From the NCBI RefSeq assembly GCF_001425165.1, contig NZ_LMDU01000016.1:1-64000 (forward strand): DNA of 64,000 bases. The letters run 5' to 3'. Source of the DNA: Pelomonas sp. Root405. Its GTDB lineage: Bacteria; Pseudomonadota; Gammaproteobacteria; Burkholderiales; Burkholderiaceae_C. Made by a program: the position numbers and the translations under genes. The notes under the pieces were generated by a model. That model was given only the letters and a program-made list of their open reading frames with translations. It had not been told where the DNA came from and did not search any database. Below are positions 1 to 7,770 of this stretch, piece by piece (position 1 is the first letter of the stretch; each line of letters starts with the position of its first letter).

Positions 1-569
1 AATTCCGGTAGTCACAAGGCACGATGACTATCCGTTTGATTGAGCCAATGAAGCCCAACAAGGTGCTCCAGTGCGACGTCCTCGCCTTCGGTGAGGCCCC
101 CGCCGGAGATCCGGCGTTGAACGGCAGCTGTAGGGCGGCTCACCAGGTCTAGTGCTGGGTCTGCAACGGGTCGGGAGCCGTCAGCCGGAAGCGGCAACGC
201 GAAGGACTGGAACCAGCGTGAACTCGACACTCGTGCTGCGCGTTAACGACAGGCGCCCCGCACTTGCTCCTGTCCCTGGCCAGTAGTCGACGAACAAATG
301 TCATAGGCCGCCAGACTGCCTTGCAGCTTGCCGCAGCTCAAACGGCAGCGCATAGGTGGCAGCGCGATAGGGCCGATAGACCCTGCCCCTAGAACTCACT
401 ACTTCCCCCATCGAAAGGAAGACGTGGCTCGGGATGGCTACTAAATTGATTTCACCCGGCGCACCGCTTCGAGGCCATGCCCAGCGCCTTGCTCCCGGGC
501 CGGGCCGCCGCCTGTCGCAGCGGACGAACGCATGGCCGTGCCAGCCTCATGGCACAGAAAGGGTCCGTT
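1..569. other. Left-edge stretch without a convincing gene
   Basis: I see no gene I can support here. Third-codon positions in every open frame lack the strong G/C bias of the rest of the window, and stop codons are frequent. A weak frame on the minus strand (12-230, GTG start) has no recognisable motif. The right part, 380-569, presumably carries the promoter of the HEAT-repeat gene. A purine-rich AAAGGAAG occurs near 413-420, but the ATG after it (434) opens a frame that does not match the downstream gene. Confidence 0.5.
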
Positions 570-1373
570 ATGGAACCGACACTGCGCGCGGCAGATACTC
601 CAGGCCTCGCAGCCGACGACCGGCTGGAGGTGCAGGCGATGGCCAACCCCTTCCACTTCGAACGCAGCGTCGATGCCGAGCTGGCGGCGCGCATCGTCGA
701 GGCGATCAACCGCATGGGCGGCGCGGGCGAGGTGGCCGAGCGCTGCTACCAGCAGTCGTTGGACGCACTGGCGCGGCGCGGCAAGGAGGTCGTGCACGCG
801 CTGGCCGAGGAGGCCGGCCGCCTGGCCGATGACCGCTACCTTGACCGCTGGGCGCTGGTGCAGCTGATGGCCGAGCTGAAGCACGAAAGCGCGCTCGACC
901 CCCTGGACAAGCTGCTCAGCAGCCGCATGCCTGAAGAGCGTTCGGCCGATCCGCACAGCTTCACCACGGCGGGCGAGGAGGTGATGATCCGCACCACCGC
1001 CGTCGAGGCCGTGACGCGGCTGGCCGCAGACGGCAGCCAGCGCGCTTGCGAACTGCTGCTGCGCCACGCGAGCCACGAGAACTTTTCGGTCCGGCGGGCC
1101 GCCATCCAGGGCTATCTGGCACATGGCGGCGAGAAGGCCGAAGAGACGCTGCGCCAAGCCCTGCCCGAGCGCGACCACTTCATCCTCGCCATCCGCCGCA
1201 TCGACGTGCGCAAGGCGCCGCAGGCGCAAGGCGGCCTCTACCTCAAATCCAAAGAGCGCGACGTGCCGGCGCATGACCTCAACCCCAGCAGCGGCTGCGG
1301 GACTGACGGACAAGGCGGTGGCAAGGACGGCGATGAGAAGGATGGCAACGGCGATTGCGACTGCAAGCACTGA
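570..1373 (+). CDS. HEAT-repeat-like protein with Cys/Gly/Asp-rich C-terminal tail
   Basis: Predicted 267-residue soluble protein without signal peptide or membrane segment. Residues about 35-215 are regular amphipathic helices in the style of HEAT/PBS-lyase repeats; a repeat resembling NFSVRRAAIQGYLAHGG lies near 171-187. Such repeats normally form protein-binding scaffolds. The tail (about 240-267) is Gly/Asp/Lys-rich and ends DCDCKH, which could bind metal. I chose the ATG at 570 because AGAAAGGG at 556-563 sits six bases upstream; in-frame ATGs at 477 and 549 have no ribosome site. The next gene starts 40 bp downstream on the same strand with its own Shine-Dalgarno, so the two are probably co-transcribed. 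The scaffold fold is fairly likely; the function is unknown. Confidence 0.75.
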   Translation: MEPTLRAADTPGLAADDRLEVQAMANPFHFERSVDAELAARIVEAINRMGGAGEVAERCYQQSLDALARRGKEVVHALAEEAGRLADDRYLDRWALVQLMAELKHESALDPLDKLLSSRMPEERSADPHSFTTAGEEVMIRTTAVEAVTRLAADGSQRACELLLRHASHENFSVRRAAIQGYLAHGGEKAEETLRQALPERDHFILAIRRIDVRKAPQAQGGLYLKSKERDVPAHDLNPSSGCGTDGQGGGKDGDEKDGNGDCDCKH

Positions 1374-1413
1374 CAGCCGCCCGGTCCTCTGACACCCGCA
1401 ACAGGAGCCCTCC

Positions 1414-2085
1414 ATGGCCACGTGTACCTACTCTGTGCCTGACAAGAATGCCTCCGGCGACAACCTCTACGGTGCCGTCATCTGCAACCAGGCCTACATC
1501 GACTACTTCTGGAACGCCTATGGCTTCCAGGGCAACAAGAACTACTGGGACGACGGCTTCGGCTGGGAAGACCCCTGCAACACCAGCAAGCCGCTGGCGC
1601 GCGCCTTCAACGGCTGCTACCTGCTCACCTACTCGGCGCAGGACTATCAGAACGAGAGCTGGAACTCGCCCATCCTGAACTGGGGCCGGCGCTATGTGCG
1701 CAACAACATCGACGACTTGCGCAGCAAGTGCGGCGACGGCTCGGCCATAGCGCGGGCCAGCGGCGACACGGTCGAGGTCTATCTCGGCTTTTTCTACACG
1801 AAGGACGTGCCCGGCCGAGCCGAGACGCTGATTCACGAAGCTCGCCACGCGGGCGGCAAATCACACAACGCCAAGTTCCCGGCCGGCTCGGTGTTCGGCG
1901 CGGGCAAGGACGGCGCCGACTCCAGCTGGGGCCACGAGGGCGCGTGGATGTATGGCGCCCTCTACCTGTGGTGGTTCTATGCCGCGGGCGCGCGCACCAC
2001 CTCGGCGATGCGTGAACGCGCGCGGCAGCGCGGCAATCTCGTCATCGACAACGCCTTCGCCACCCACCCCGGATACAGCATCTGA
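1414..2085 (+). CDS. Predicted HExxH zinc-dependent metalloprotein
   Basis: 223-residue protein with no signal peptide that I can see. It carries the gluzincin-type motif HEARH at residues 141-145. More His/Glu candidates for a third zinc ligand lie at H151 and in GHE at 173-175. The N-terminal half is rich in Tyr, Trp, Asn and Cys (Cys 4, 24, 55, 68, 106), unusual for a cytosolic enzyme. A Shine-Dalgarno GGAG precedes the ATG by six bases. It follows the HEAT-repeat gene by 40 bp and probably shares its transcript. I do not recognise the family. Proteolytic activity is inferred only from the HExxH motif. An exported, toxin-like or structural zinc role is possible. Confidence 0.7.
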   Translation: MATCTYSVPDKNASGDNLYGAVICNQAYIDYFWNAYGFQGNKNYWDDGFGWEDPCNTSKPLARAFNGCYLLTYSAQDYQNESWNSPILNWGRRYVRNNIDDLRSKCGDGSAIARASGDTVEVYLGFFYTKDVPGRAETLIHEARHAGGKSHNAKFPAGSVFGAGKDGADSSWGHEGAWMYGALYLWWFYAAGARTTSAMRERARQRGNLVIDNAFATHPGYSI

Positions 2086-2095
2086 GCGGTGCGCT

Positions 2096-2575
2096 TCAGC
2101 TCAGCCCCGCCTTCTCCAACCCGAACATCTTGTCCAGCGAGCCGGGCACGTTGCGGAAGGCCACGTTCATGCGGTTCCAGCCGTTGATGGCGGCGATGCG
2201 CCAGGTCAGCTCGGACAGCTCTTCGTCGGGGAAGTGCTCGCGCACCTCGGCATAGGCGGCGTCGGAAACGCCTCCCCGCGGGATTTGCGTCAGCAGTTCC
2301 GTCCAGGCCAGCGCGGCGCGCTCCTTGGGGGTGAACAGCGGCGACTCGTGCCAGATCGCCACGTGGTGCAGGCGCAGTTCGCGCTCGCCGTGGAGCTTGG
2401 CCTGCTTGATGTGCATGTCCAGGCAGAAGGCGCAGCCGTTGAGCTGCGAGGCGCGGATGTCCACCAGCAGGGCCAGCGTCTTGTCCATGCGGAAGGCCAT
2501 GCCGAAGTCCATGTACTTCCTGGACAGGTCAGCGGACTGGCGGAAGTAGTCGAGGCGGGGGGCGGGCGTGCTCAT
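2096..2575 (-). CDS. Carboxymuconolactone decarboxylase / AhpD-like protein, ECF41 partner
   Basis: 159-residue protein of the carboxymuconolactone-decarboxylase/AhpD fold. The redox signature CAFCLDMH gives Cys48, Cys51 and His55, as in AhpD-type alkylhydroperoxidases. The family is cytosolic and uses the Cys pair for thiol-dependent peroxide or related redox chemistry; the substrate here is unknown. It lies directly downstream of an ECF41 sigma factor, and such sigma factors are known to control a neighbouring carboxymuconolactone decarboxylase, oxidoreductase or epimerase. Its own promoter (2629-2655) matches the ECF41 motif, so it is the predicted regulon target. Start ATG at 2573-2575 begins MSTPAPRL; earlier in-frame codons would run into the promoter. 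Confidence 0.9.
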   Translation of the reverse strand: MSTPAPRLDYFRQSADLSRKYMDFGMAFRMDKTLALLVDIRASQLNGCAFCLDMHIKQAKLHGERELRLHHVAIWHESPLFTPKERAALAWTELLTQIPRGGVSDAAYAEVREHFPDEELSELTWRIAAINGWNRMNVAFRNVPGSLDKMFGLEKAGLS

Positions 2576-2624
2576 GTCGATGTCCTTGGCGTGTGGCGGG
2601 CCAGCGGAATTGCTGGCCTCACCC

Positions 2625-3608
2625 TCAAGACGGGTCAGCTCCAGCGCTTGTGACACGCGCTGCGATGGCCGCCAGTTTGTCGGGGTTGCGCTGGATGTAG
2701 AGGGCGCCGACCTGGCCGTCGGCCTGGGCCGGTGCCAGCGCGATGGTCTGCACCAGGCGCCCGCCAGCGGCGGTGTCGATGACGAGCAGGCCGGGCAGGC
2801 CGTTGACGAGTGCCGGCACCATGCGCCAGGCACGGCTGCTGGGCATCTGCGCAAAGCCGATGAAGGTGCGCGCAATCAGGGCGCCGCCATGCAGCGCGCG
2901 CGGCACGGCGCTGACCTTGCCGCCACCGTCGGCCAGCATCACGGCATCTTCACTCAACAGCTGCGCCAGCGCCGACACGTCCTGGCTGCGCACGGCGTGC
3001 ATGAACGCGGCCACCAGGCGCTCGCCCTCCTCCTTCGCGACTTCACGGCGCGCATAGTCGGCCTTGACGTTATTGCGCGCGCGGCTGATGAGCTGGCGGC
3101 AAGCGGCCTCGCTGCGGTCCAGGTGGCGGGCTATCTCGTCGTAGTCGAGGTCGAACACGTCGTGCAGCAGGAAGGCCGCGCGCTCCAGTGGCGAGAGGCG
3201 CTCCAGTGCCAGCATGAAGGCGATGGACACGTCCTGCGCGAACTCGGCCTGTTTCTCGGGGCCGGGCGCCCAGGCAAACAAGGTCTCGTCCTCCAGCAGC
3301 GGCTCGGGCAACCAGACGCCGACGTAATGCTCGCGCTGGTGGGCGGCGGAGCGCAGCTTGTCCAGGCAGAGGTTGGTCACCAGGCGCGACAGGAAGGCGC
3401 CGCTGTGCTCGACTGTGGCTTCGTCCACGTCGGCCCAGCGCAGCCAGGCCTCCTGCACGATGTCTTCCGCCTCGGCGCGCGAGCCCAGCATGCGATAGGC
3501 CAGCGCGCGCAGGCGGCGGGCGTGGTCGCGGTCGAAGCTGCGTGCGCGAGCAGCGGGCGAGAAGTCGCGCGGCGCAGCCATCCGGTTGGCAAGGTTGTCG
3601 AGATTCAT
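2625..3608 (-). CDS. ECF41-family RNA polymerase sigma factor with fused SnoaL-like regulatory domain
   Basis: 327 residues. Sigma-70 region 2 spans about 25-95 and region 4 about 130-185. A C-terminal SnoaL/NTF2-like extension (about 195-320) replaces an anti-sigma factor. All three ECF41 hallmark motifs are visible: WLPEP at 99-103 in the linker, DGGGK at 227-231 and NPDKL at 308-312. In characterised ECF41 proteins this extension controls activity from within the same polypeptide. The start is uncertain: ATG 3608 lies only nine bases after the predicted -10 element, which would make the mRNA leaderless or nearly so. Alternative starts at 3644 (ATG) or 3695 (TTG) lie upstream of that promoter. 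The gene is followed by its presumed CMD-family target and is divergent from a Crp/Fnr gene. Confidence 0.93.
   Translation of the reverse strand: MNLDNLANRMAAPRDFSPAARARSFDRDHARRLRALAYRMLGSRAEAEDIVQEAWLRWADVDEATVEHSGAFLSRLVTNLCLDKLRSAAHQREHYVGVWLPEPLLEDETLFAWAPGPEKQAEFAQDVSIAFMLALERLSPLERAAFLLHDVFDLDYDEIARHLDRSEAACRQLISRARNNVKADYARREVAKEEGERLVAAFMHAVRSQDVSALAQLLSEDAVMLADGGGKVSAVPRALHGGALIARTFIGFAQMPSSRAWRMVPALVNGLPGLLVIDTAAGGRLVQTIALAPAQADGQVGALYIQRNPDKLAAIAARVTSAGADPS
2629..2655 (-). promoter_or_regulatory. ECF41-type promoter in front of the CMD/AhpD-like gene
   Basis: On the minus strand TGTCACA (2655-2649) is followed after exactly 16 bases by CGTC (2632-2629). This is the -35/-10 pair described for ECF41 sigma factors. 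It overlaps the last codons of the sigma gene and lies about 54 bases ahead of the target ATG, giving a normal leader. An identical arrangement precedes the sigma gene itself. Confidence 0.8.
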
Positions 3609-3616
3609 GCGCACCA

Positions 3617-3643
3617 GACGAAACAGGCCTGACCTTTGTGACA
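3617..3643 (-). promoter_or_regulatory. Second ECF41-type promoter, upstream of the sigma gene (autoregulation)
   Basis: Minus strand: TGTCACA (3643-3637), 16-base spacer, CGTC (3620-3617), the same elements and spacing as the copy at 2629-2655. It implies positive autoregulation. Transcription would begin at or beside ATG 3608, so this form of the sigma mRNA would have almost no leader. Confidence 0.72.
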
Positions 3644-3799
3644 TGCGGGCGTTGTCGATGTTGCCATGCTGAAGTGCATGAAAGATCTTCTGCAATTTCT
3701 ACCGGCCTGCTGGCGCTGCGCACCATGAAGGCGCATGGCGGCAGCCTTGGCATAGGTTTTGCCGTGCGGCGCGTCTTACCCCTCCTCCGACGCGCTGCG

Positions 3800-4621
3800 A
3801 TGAAAGTCAATCCCTTGCCGTCCAGCGGTGCGCCGTTGGCAGCCGCAGTCGCCCGCCCATGGCTGCCCTCGCCTGCGGCGCCAGCGCACGCGGTGCTGCA
3901 AGGGGCCGGTCATGCCGTCCCATGGCGCCAGAACCACCTGCTGGCAGCCCTGTCCGACGCGCATCACCTGCGCTGGCCGGCGCCGACCGAATGCGTCCAC
4001 CTGCGCCAGGGGCAGACGCTGCACGAGGCCGGCGAGATGCTGCAATGGGTCTACTTCCCCGTCACCGCGCTGGTGTCGCTGTCGATGCAGGACCGCACCG
4101 GCGAGGCCATCGACATCGCCGCCGTGGGCCGCGAGGGCGTCGTCGGCCTGCCCTTGCTGGACGGCAACTACACACGCAGCCGCGCCGCCGTGCAGCTGGC
4201 CGGCAGCGCCATTCGCATGCCGGCGCTGACGCTGGCCGAAGGGTTTGCGCGTGAACCCGCGGTGCGCGAGTTGCTGCTCGCCTATTCGCAGGCCCTGGTG
4301 GCGCAGGTCATGCAGACGGCGTTGTGCAGCCGGCACCACGCCCTGGAGCAGCAGCTGTGCCGCCTGATCCTGCTGCGCGCCGACCAGCAGGACGGCGCCG
4401 CCTTGTCCATGACCCAGGAAACCATGGCGACCATGCTGGGCGTGCGCCGCGAGAGCGTCACGCTGGCGGCCGCCCGGCTGCAACAGGCCGGGCTGATCCG
4501 ATATGCGCGCGGCCAGATCGAGGTGCTGGGCCGGCAGGGGCTGCAAGCCCGGGCCTGCGATTGCTACGGCGTCATCCGGCGCGAATTCGACCGCCTGCTG
4601 CGGCCGCGGCCGGTCGCCTGA
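3800..4621 (+). CDS. Crp/Fnr-family transcriptional regulator
   Basis: 273 residues from ATG 3800; ATG 3725 is an in-frame alternative without a ribosome site. The N-terminal half (about 50-165) is a cyclic-nucleotide-binding-type beta roll. The C-terminal part (about 190-265) is a Crp-type winged helix; the recognition-helix region reads MLGVRRESVTLAAARLQQAG. No Fnr-style N-terminal cysteine cluster for an Fe-S centre is seen, so the effector is unknown. This sub-type often occurs singly in Burkholderiales genomes. It is divergent from the ECF41 sigma gene and convergent with the PEP-CTERM gene; neither is a demonstrated target. Confidence 0.88.
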   Translation: MKVNPLPSSGAPLAAAVARPWLPSPAAPAHAVLQGAGHAVPWRQNHLLAALSDAHHLRWPAPTECVHLRQGQTLHEAGEMLQWVYFPVTALVSLSMQDRTGEAIDIAAVGREGVVGLPLLDGNYTRSRAAVQLAGSAIRMPALTLAEGFAREPAVRELLLAYSQALVAQVMQTALCSRHHALEQQLCRLILLRADQQDGAALSMTQETMATMLGVRRESVTLAAARLQQAGLIRYARGQIEVLGRQGLQARACDCYGVIRREFDRLLRPRPVA

Positions 4622-4662
4622 CGCCTCCGGTCGCGCCACGGGAGGCGGGTTCGATACGCGCG

Positions 4663-5463
4663 TCAGTGCCAGCGCTGCGCGCCCTGGCGGCGCCGATACA
4701 GGAAGCCGACCGCAGCCAGGCCGCCGACCATCAGCGCGATGCTGCTCGGCTCGGGCACCGGGGCGAAGTTCAGCGAGCCACCGCCCTGGCGGATGCGGAA
4801 GCCACCGGCGAAGGGTTCGACCTGGGAGCTGGTGTTGGTGAAGGCCGTCAGCGCCACCGCATGGAAGGGATCGGGCGCGCCGAAGAAGGCCGGCGTGTCC
4901 AGCGTGACGGTCAGCATCGCGTTGGCTGACGGGCTGAAGCCGCCACCGCCGGTGGGCACGGTCGACACCGTGCCTGAAATCAGCATGCCGCTCGCCAGCG
5001 CCACCTCGCCGCTCGCGGTCTCCGTGGCCGTGTTGCCGCTGAAGCCGAACGTGGCGCTGCCGTTGTAGCCGTACAGCGTGTAGGTCAGCGAGGTGAAGTT
5101 GCCGAAGTTGAAGGTCGCGGTCGGGTCGTTGGTCGTCGTCGTGCCGGAGCCGGAGAAGGCGATGTAGAGCCCGTAGTCGGTGTTCAAGCCGCTCGGCGTG
5201 AACGAGCTGCCCATCATCTGGAAGCCGGTGACGGGCAGGTAGCCGGTCTGCGTGAACGTGCCGCCTGGGTCAATGGTGACGGCGGCGAAGCTCGACACCA
5301 GGATGTTGTCGGCATCGATCATCGTGCCGGCCAGCCCGGCCGCGGCGGGGTCGAAGCTGAAGGCGGGTAGCGCGGACGCGGCGGCACAGACCGTCATCAA
5401 GGCGGTGGCGACGACGGCGCCGGGCAGGACGGACACACACGTCTTGCTGGTGGAAAACCTCAT
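4663..5463 (-). CDS. PEP-CTERM sorting-domain surface protein
   Basis: 266-residue exported protein. A signal peptide (about 1-32, ending after ALMTVCAAASA) is followed by a Gly/Ser/Thr-rich beta-type body. The C-terminus is the exosortase sorting signal: VPEPSS, a hydrophobic helix (IALMVGGLAAVGFLY) and an RRRQ cluster. Exosortase cleaves such tails and releases or anchors the protein in the exopolysaccharide-rich envelope. The body resembles flocculation-associated PEP-CTERM proteins (PepA-like), which I can only suggest. Start ATG 5463 has AAGGAG six bases upstream. A perfect hairpin lies in its leader (5485-5503). Accessory exosortase-A genes begin 15 kb away, but no exosortase gene is present. 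Confidence 0.9.
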   Translation of the reverse strand: MRFSTSKTCVSVLPGAVVATALMTVCAAASALPAFSFDPAAAGLAGTMIDADNILVSSFAAVTIDPGGTFTQTGYLPVTGFQMMGSSFTPSGLNTDYGLYIAFSGSGTTTTNDPTATFNFGNFTSLTYTLYGYNGSATFGFSGNTATETASGEVALASGMLISGTVSTVPTGGGGFSPSANAMLTVTLDTPAFFGAPDPFHAVALTAFTNTSSQVEPFAGGFRIRQGGGSLNFAPVPEPSSIALMVGGLAAVGFLYRRRQGAQRWH

Positions 5464-5484
5464 GGGGAACTCCTTGTAGGTGGT

Positions 5485-5503
5485 CGCCTGCACCATGCAG
5501 GCG
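5485..5503 (-). promoter_or_regulatory. Hairpin in the 5' leader of the PEP-CTERM gene
   Basis: CGCCTGCA and TGCAGGCG form a perfect 8-bp stem around a 3-base loop. It lies nine bases upstream of the AAGGAG ribosome site. It may stabilise the mRNA 5' end or be a regulator site. A weak sigma-54-like GG-N10-GC pair lies just upstream (5516-5531, minus strand). Confidence 0.45.
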
Positions 5504-5614
5504 CCGGGCCAGTACAGCACCCGGTCCGCCCAGCGTCTGTGCGGCCACGCACACAGCGCCCCCCCAAGAACGAGCCCCGTTCAGATGACGCGGCGGCAGC
5601 CCGCGCTCTTCAAG

Positions 5615-6133
5615 CTACGGGCAGTGCAGAAACATGCCCTGGACCGTGCACAGCCCCCGCGGGCCCACCACGTTGGGCCCCACGCGCGTCAGCGTTGAGC
5701 CATCACTGGCGATGCAGGTCGCGCCGTTGCAGTTGCTGACCGTGACGGGCGCTTGCGGCCGCGGAATGTGGACCGGCGGCAAAGGCAGCGGCACAGCGGG
5801 CGTGCGCGGCAACGCTGCTGAAGGCCGCGCGGGCGGCGCGGGCATCGTCCAGCTGCGCTGTGACGGCGACGGCGACGTGGTCAGCCCGCCCAGGCAGGCG
5901 TCGGCCACGCGCTGGCGCAGCGGTTGCAGGCGCGAGGCCACACTGCGCTGGCGCTCACGATCCAGCGTGGTGGCGGCCGAGGCCGCGGCCGCGGCGGCGA
6001 TGGCCTCTTCCGCCTGGTCCAGCGCCTGCAGCGCGGCGCGGCAGGCGGGCGAGCGCGGCAGTTCCTCGGCGCTGGCCGACATGCCGAGCAGGCCGGCCAC
6101 CAGCAGGGAGAGGACGTTGAAACGCGCAGTCAT
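5615..6133 (-). CDS. Small secreted protein, Pro-rich linker, four-Cys C-terminal domain
   Basis: 172 residues; no family name that I recognise with certainty. A signal peptide is clear (MTARFNVLSLLVAGLLGMSASA). Residues 30-85 are Ala-rich and helical, probably coiled. Residues 95-130 are Pro-rich and probably a flexible spacer. The last 40 residues hold four cysteines (NCNGATC, GLC, HCP) and resemble a small disulfide-stabilised module at the end of many Burkholderiales secreted proteins. It lies upstream of the PEP-CTERM gene on the same strand with a 151-bp gap. ATG 6133 is preferred because the signal peptide starts there; ATG 6154 would add seven polar residues. Confidence 0.7.
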   Translation of the reverse strand: MTARFNVLSLLVAGLLGMSASAEELPRSPACRAALQALDQAEEAIAAAAAASAATTLDRERQRSVASRLQPLRQRVADACLGGLTTSPSPSQRSWTMPAPPARPSAALPRTPAVPLPLPPVHIPRPQAPVTVSNCNGATCIASDGSTLTRVGPNVVGPRGLCTVQGMFLHCP

Positions 6134-6189
6134 GGTCCATGAATATTGCGCCAATAGGGGCGGCCCTGCTGTAGGTCAGCGCCTGCGCC

Positions 6190-7770
6190 TCAGGTCCGAC
6201 GCCACCGGGGGAGTGCCAGCAGGCCGGCAAAACCCAGCGCGCCCGCGAGCGCAAAGCCGGCCACGCTGCCCCAGTGGGCGTCGCCGCTGAGCCCCAGCAA
6301 ATCCAGCGCGCCGATGCCGGTCTTCTGCAGGTTGAGGTAAAGCGCAAACAGGAACAGGGCCAGGAAGGTGCGCGAACCGTGCGTCAGCCTGCCCAGCAGT
6401 GCGGCCGCCGGGCTGAGGAACAGCAAGCCGGCGCCGCAGGCCAGCGCACGCAGCGGGGCATCACTGGACCAGCGCAGCAGCGCCGGCGCCGCCACCAGCA
6501 GCCCGATACCCAAGGCCGCCAGCGCCTGCCGCCAGCCGCGCTCCAGCGCGCCGCCGGGTGCGGCGCTGGCCAGCGCCAGCGTGCCGCTTTGCAGGTCGCG
6601 TGAACTGACATCGGCCATCGCCATGCCCCAGGCGCCCAGCACCACGGCCAGCAAGCCGGGCAGGTGCTCGGCTGGCACGAAGGCCGAGGCCACCGCGCAG
6701 CCCAGCATCACCAGCGCCAGCAGCGGCTGGCTGAGCAGCACCAGGCCCACGTCCGCCAGCCAGCGCCCAGGCACGCCGGGCAGACGTGCGGCAACGCGCA
6801 TCAGCAGCCCCAGGCCGCGGTTGAACGGCCGCATCACCGGCTGCAGCAGCCACAGCAGTGCCCGCACCAGTTGCCAGCGCCCGCCCGCGCTGCGCAGCTT
6901 GACCCGGTCGGGCGCATAGCGGTGGAACAGCAGCGCCGCGGGCCACAGCGGCAGCAGCGCCAACAGCATCGAGCCCAGGCGCAGCGCCACCAACTCGCGC
7001 GTCCACAGCCCCTCGGGCATGTGCAGAACGGGCAGCGTGGCATCGAAGGGGCCGCCACCAACGCTCATGCTGGTCACGTCCATCAACCGGCTGATGCTCA
7101 CCAGCAGGGGCGACACGCCGTTGATGTCAAACACCTGCCAGCCGCTCAACGTCACCGGCCCGCCCTGCCCCAGCGCGGCTGGGATGAAGGCGAACTGCGC
7201 CATCCACAGCAGCCAGTACAGCGCATCGCCCCGCTTGCCCATCAGCGGCGCCCAGGCGTCGGACAGCACAGCCAGGCTGGCGCACAGCATCAGCCCCGGC
7301 GCCAGGCCAAGCACCAGCATCTGCAGATAGGGCAGCGGCTGCAGCGGGCCCTCGCCGCGCACCAGCTGCAGCACCCAGATGGTCAGCATGACGACGACGC
7401 CCAGCGTCATCAGGAAGCCGAAGGCGCCCAGCCAGCGCGCCCCCAGCAGCTGCGCGTTGGACACCGGCGTGGCGGCCAGCACGGCGGCGGTGCCGGTGCG
7501 CAGGTCCTCCTGGCTGCGACCGCGGGCGAGGTAGAAGCCCGCCAGCCCGAACAGCAGCGATGCGATCAGCGTGGTGGCGAAGGCCAAGGCTTCGCTTTCG
7601 TAGGCCACGCGCTGCTTGCCGGTGACCATCATGGCGGCGCCGCTTTGCGGGTCCAGCACCATCAGCCAGCTCAGGGCCACGACGGCAAGCAGGATCACCA
7701 GGCTGCTGACGCGGCGGCTGCGCAGCCGCCATTCGTTGAGCACCAGCGCGTTGTGCAGGCCCCAGTTCAT
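6190..7770 (-). CDS. ABC-2-type transporter permease
   Basis: 526-residue integral membrane protein with roughly twelve hydrophobic segments in two halves, N-terminal MNWGLHNALVLNEWRLRSRR followed by the first membrane helix. The form suggests a single-chain ABC-2 permease. It overlaps the upstream ATPase gene by the ATGA at 7767-7770, so the two are translationally coupled and should form one exporter. The substrate is unknown; unlike Nos-type loci there is no copper or nitrous-oxide gene nearby. Confidence 0.88.
   Translation of the reverse strand: MNWGLHNALVLNEWRLRSRRVSSLVILLAVVALSWLMVLDPQSGAAMMVTGKQRVAYESEALAFATTLIASLLFGLAGFYLARGRSQEDLRTGTAAVLAATPVSNAQLLGARWLGAFGFLMTLGVVVMLTIWVLQLVRGEGPLQPLPYLQMLVLGLAPGLMLCASLAVLSDAWAPLMGKRGDALYWLLWMAQFAFIPAALGQGGPVTLSGWQVFDINGVSPLLVSISRLMDVTSMSVGGGPFDATLPVLHMPEGLWTRELVALRLGSMLLALLPLWPAALLFHRYAPDRVKLRSAGGRWQLVRALLWLLQPVMRPFNRGLGLLMRVAARLPGVPGRWLADVGLVLLSQPLLALVMLGCAVASAFVPAEHLPGLLAVVLGAWGMAMADVSSRDLQSGTLALASAAPGGALERGWRQALAALGIGLLVAAPALLRWSSDAPLRALACGAGLLFLSPAAALLGRLTHGSRTFLALFLFALYLNLQKTGIGALDLLGLSGDAHWGSVAGFALAGALGFAGLLALPRWRRT

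Noticed and set aside
12..230. Minus-strand open frame of 72 codons with a GTG start at the left edge
   Set aside because: No ribosome site, weak third-position G/C bias and no recognisable motif; treated as chance.
4640..4662. GGTTCGATAC resembling a tRNA T-loop
   Set aside because: No matching acceptor or anticodon stems lie around it; the gap between genes is only 41 bp.
5516..5531. Sigma-54 promoter call for the PEP-CTERM gene
   Set aside because: Only GG and GC plus a few bases match; too weak in GC-rich DNA to list as a feature, though kept as a note in a finding.
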